DNA of 64,000 nt, from contig NZ_FNJO01000014.1 in assembly GCF_900104095.1 (NCBI RefSeq), forward strand, positions 62,001 to 126,000, given 5' to 3'. Shown one piece after another: positions 62,247 through 64,000 of this stretch; position 1 is the first letter of the stretch, and each line of letters opens with the position of its first letter. The stretch is from Ralstonia sp. 25mfcol4.1 (GTDB lineage: Bacteria; Pseudomonadota; Gammaproteobacteria; Burkholderiales; Burkholderiaceae). The position numbers and the translations under genes are program-made. The notes below the pieces were generated by a model. That model ran no database searches and was not told the origin of the DNA. It saw only the letters and a program-made list of their open reading frames with translations.

Positions 62247-63368
62247 TTATTGGAGGCCGCGCAGCGCCAGTCCCGCACTGACGATGTAGGCAGGCAGGTC
62301 GCGCTGGAGATAGCGCTCGTTGACCTTGCCGGCGGTCGTCATGTTTGCGAAGGGATTGGCCAGCGTGGTCGTGATCTGCGTCTGTTGCTGGATTGCCGCC
62401 TGGACTCCAAGCAGCGAGGCGTGCCCGCCGGAAAGCAGGATCTCGTCGACGCGGCCGAGGCTGGAGCTGGCAATGAAATTGCCGATGGCGCCCTGCACCT
62501 CCATGGCCAGCGCCTCCAGCGACGGCTTGAGCAATTGCCCTCGCCACGCTTCGGGCAGCGTGTTCTTGCGCTTCTTGATTTCGGCCTTGAGCGCATCGAG
62601 CGTGAACATGCGTGCGGCGCTTTGCGTCAGCTGGTCGCCATAGCTGTTCAGCGGCTGCTCGTAGAGTTCCTTCCAGCCCTGGTAGAAGATGGCCTTGGAA
62701 CGGCTGCCGCCCAGATGGACCACGGCCACCACGGGCAGGTCCTTGGCATCGGTTTCGTTCAGGCCGGCGGGGACGCCGAGCATCTGCACGACCGATCGCT
62801 GTACGGCGTATTCTTCCACGTCCATCACCTGCGGCTTCAGGCCTGCCAGTTCGGCAGCCGTCACGCGCTCCTGGACACGATCACTGTTGGCGGCCGTGAC
62901 GCGTACGCCAATGCCGCCTTCCGTTTCGCTGGGACCAATCACCGCGAAGTCGAAATTGACCGCCTGCGACGGCGGATAGAGGCGGTGCGCCTCGGATTCG
63001 ACCTGCGAATAGAGTTCGTCTTCGGACAGGTTGTCCGGCAGACTGACCGTCTGGGATTCCGTCAGCATGGACGGCACGCCCAGGACCACGTCCTTGGTCC
63101 GGATGCCGGCCTTGCCGAGCGCGCGCTTGAGCGCGATTCCCACGGCTTCGATGTTGACCACGTTGCCATCGGCAACGGCATTGCGGTCCAGCAGTTCGCT
63201 GGCGCATTTCTCCAGCCGATAGTCGTTTTTGCCCATCCCAACGGACAGCTCAACGACCTTGACGCTGGACGAACCAATATCCACGCCGACCGTAGTCTGG
63301 CGCAGAAGACCCGACAAGATGCCCCGTCGCAAGGTTGACCCCCTGACATTTGAACTCGCCCACGGCAT
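62247..63368 (-). CDS. pilM: Type IV pilus assembly ATPase-fold protein PilM
   Basis: The 373-residue cytoplasmic protein has the actin-like fold of FtsA/PilM: TTVGVDIGSSSVKVVELS at the start and LSGGHASLLGVQAAIQQQTQI near the end. It binds the PilN tail. The exact start is unclear: the ATG at 63368 has a weak GAGCGG site, and a TTG closer to the LSGLLRQTTVG segment is possible. It heads pilMNOPQ and is divergent from the PBP1A gene. Confidence 0.92.
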   Translation of the reverse strand: MPWASSNVRGSTLRRGILSGLLRQTTVGVDIGSSSVKVVELSVGMGKNDYRLEKCASELLDRNAVADGNVVNIEAVGIALKRALGKAGIRTKDVVLGVPSMLTESQTVSLPDNLSEDELYSQVESEAHRLYPPSQAVNFDFAVIGPSETEGGIGVRVTAANSDRVQERVTAAELAGLKPQVMDVEEYAVQRSVVQMLGVPAGLNETDAKDLPVVAVVHLGGSRSKAIFYQGWKELYEQPLNSYGDQLTQSAARMFTLDALKAEIKKRKNTLPEAWRGQLLKPSLEALAMEVQGAIGNFIASSSLGRVDEILLSGGHASLLGVQAAIQQQTQITTTLANPFANMTTAGKVNERYLQRDLPAYIVSAGLALRGLQ

Positions 63369-63781
63369 GTCCGCTCTAATGGTGCGAGCCAGTTTCTTGG
63401 ATGAAACGTTTGCTCTTTTATGTTCGTCGATTCTTACAAAATCCGGAGGCGCTGGCAATGTGCCGGTTTGACCACGCTTTCTTTTTCAGAAGGTCCCCGG
63501 AAATCCGTTGCCAAAATCCGACGGTCTGCAACCCCGCGATCGGGTGGGATCGTCCGGACATGATCCTGGTACGCCAGCTTCCGCTCGCACCGGCCACGCG
63601 CACGCCTCCCTGAAGCATCGCCCGCCAGCCCGCACCACACCTGGGTCCCGCAGCGCGCGACAGTCCGATCTCCACGACATTACATCTTGTAACAGCACGG
63701 TAGCGACTTTCGCGCCACTGCCCGCCGGGAGCGGCCGGGTACCGACGATATAATCCGGGCACTCTTGTTAGGTAAACCCTT
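63369..63781. other. 413-bp divergent promoter region between pilM and the PBP1A gene
   Basis: No supported gene is seen. The plus-strand -10 for the PBP1A gene is at 63749. The pilM promoter should lie in the AT-richer part near 63400-63440, but no consensus pair is clear. Confidence 0.5.
63749..63754 (+). promoter_or_regulatory. Candidate -10 box (TATAAT) of the PBP1A gene
   Basis: Consensus TATAAT 28 bases ahead of the ATG, giving a leader of about 20 nt. The -35 is weak. Confidence 0.45.
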
Positions 63782-64000
63782 ATGGCCACAGCACAACAGA
63801 AGCCGTCCCTTCCCGTCCGCCGTCCGTTGTGGGCGCGCATCACGTTCTGGGTATTCGGGCTGCTTGCTGCCGGCGTCGTCGCCGTGGCGCTGCTGGTGGG
63901 GTATGCGCTGGTCGTGGCCGCCCCCAACCTGCCGTCGCTGGACACCATCACCGACTACCGGCCGAAGATTCCGTTGCGCATCTATACGGCCGACAACGTG
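63782..64000 (+). CDS. mrcA: Penicillin-binding protein 1A, N-terminal part (cut by window end)
   Basis: The 73 codons present encode a short basic cytoplasmic tail, one membrane helix (ITFWVFGLLAAGVVAVALLVGYALVV) and the start of the periplasmic part APNLPSLDTITDYRPKIPLRIYTADN, which is typical for class A penicillin-binding proteins ahead of the glycosyltransferase domain. The position divergent from pilM is the standard place for mrcA (ponA) in beta- and gamma-proteobacteria. Confidence 0.85.
   Translation, partial: MATAQQKPSLPVRRPLWARITFWVFGLLAAGVVAVALLVGYALVVAAPNLPSLDTITDYRPKIPLRIYTADNV

Overview
The window is a GC-rich chromosomal segment of a beta-proteobacterium of the Burkholderiaceae, most likely Cupriavidus or a close Ralstonia relative. 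This is inferred from the block order pilMNOPQ-aroKB-dgt-gltBD, mlaFEDACB, ABC transporter-bolA-murA-hisGDCB-marC-hisHAFIE-HIT-tatABC, and petABC-sspAB. Orphan Bug-type solute-binding proteins, a Gram-negative porin and short-form HisG (needs HisZ) fit the same group. I could not run a database search, so the genus is an inference. Most of the window is dense, well-ordered core genome. There is no CRISPR array, prophage or classical insertion sequence; the only mobile-type gene is one REP-associated (Y1/HUH) transposase.

Layout. Bases 1-18000 are mixed and more accessory: a cut-off secreted protein, a small membrane protein, a CLC chloride channel, a Bug protein plus acyl-CoA ligase with a divergent LysR regulator, an HxlR regulator with a MATE exporter, a large repeat-bearing secreted protein, a membrane metallophosphoesterase, EttA, a small Cys/His protein ending in seven histidines joined to a YgjP-like metallopeptidase, and a GH114 lipoprotein divergent from a Tat-exported PhoX-like protein. 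Bases 18000-27000 hold tRNA-Thr, sspBA, the cytochrome bc1 operon, mscL, a NIF3-like gene divergent from an HtrA-type protease, and a porin.

Bases 27000-41000 form one nearly unbroken minus-strand run of about 14 kb. In transcription order it is an ABC exporter, BolA, MurA, HisG-D-C-B, MarC, HisH-A-F-I-E, a small membrane protein, a HIT hydrolase and TatA-B-C. It holds all histidine genes except the HisZ subunit and the histidinol-phosphate phosphatase. Bases 41000-45700 carry the Mla lipid-transport operon, with the outer-membrane lipoprotein MlaA encoded between MlaD and MlaC, followed upstream by a second orphan Bug protein and a GNAT acetyltransferase.

Bases 47600-64000 carry glutamate synthase (gltBD), the REP-type transposase just upstream of the gltB promoter, a dGTPase-like gene, aroB-aroK, the type IV pilus assembly operon pilMNOPQ, and the divergent start of a PBP1A gene cut by the window end.

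No clearly new multi-gene system stands out. The observations most worth following are the natural His7-tailed zinc-ribbon-like protein coupled to a metallopeptidase, seven tandem 16-residue repeats in the 803-residue secreted protein, a perfect 10-bp inverted repeat ahead of the HxlR/MATE pair, a possibly leaderless acetyltransferase mRNA, an intrinsic terminator inside the mla operon, and the transposase-linked repeats that abut the gltB promoter.
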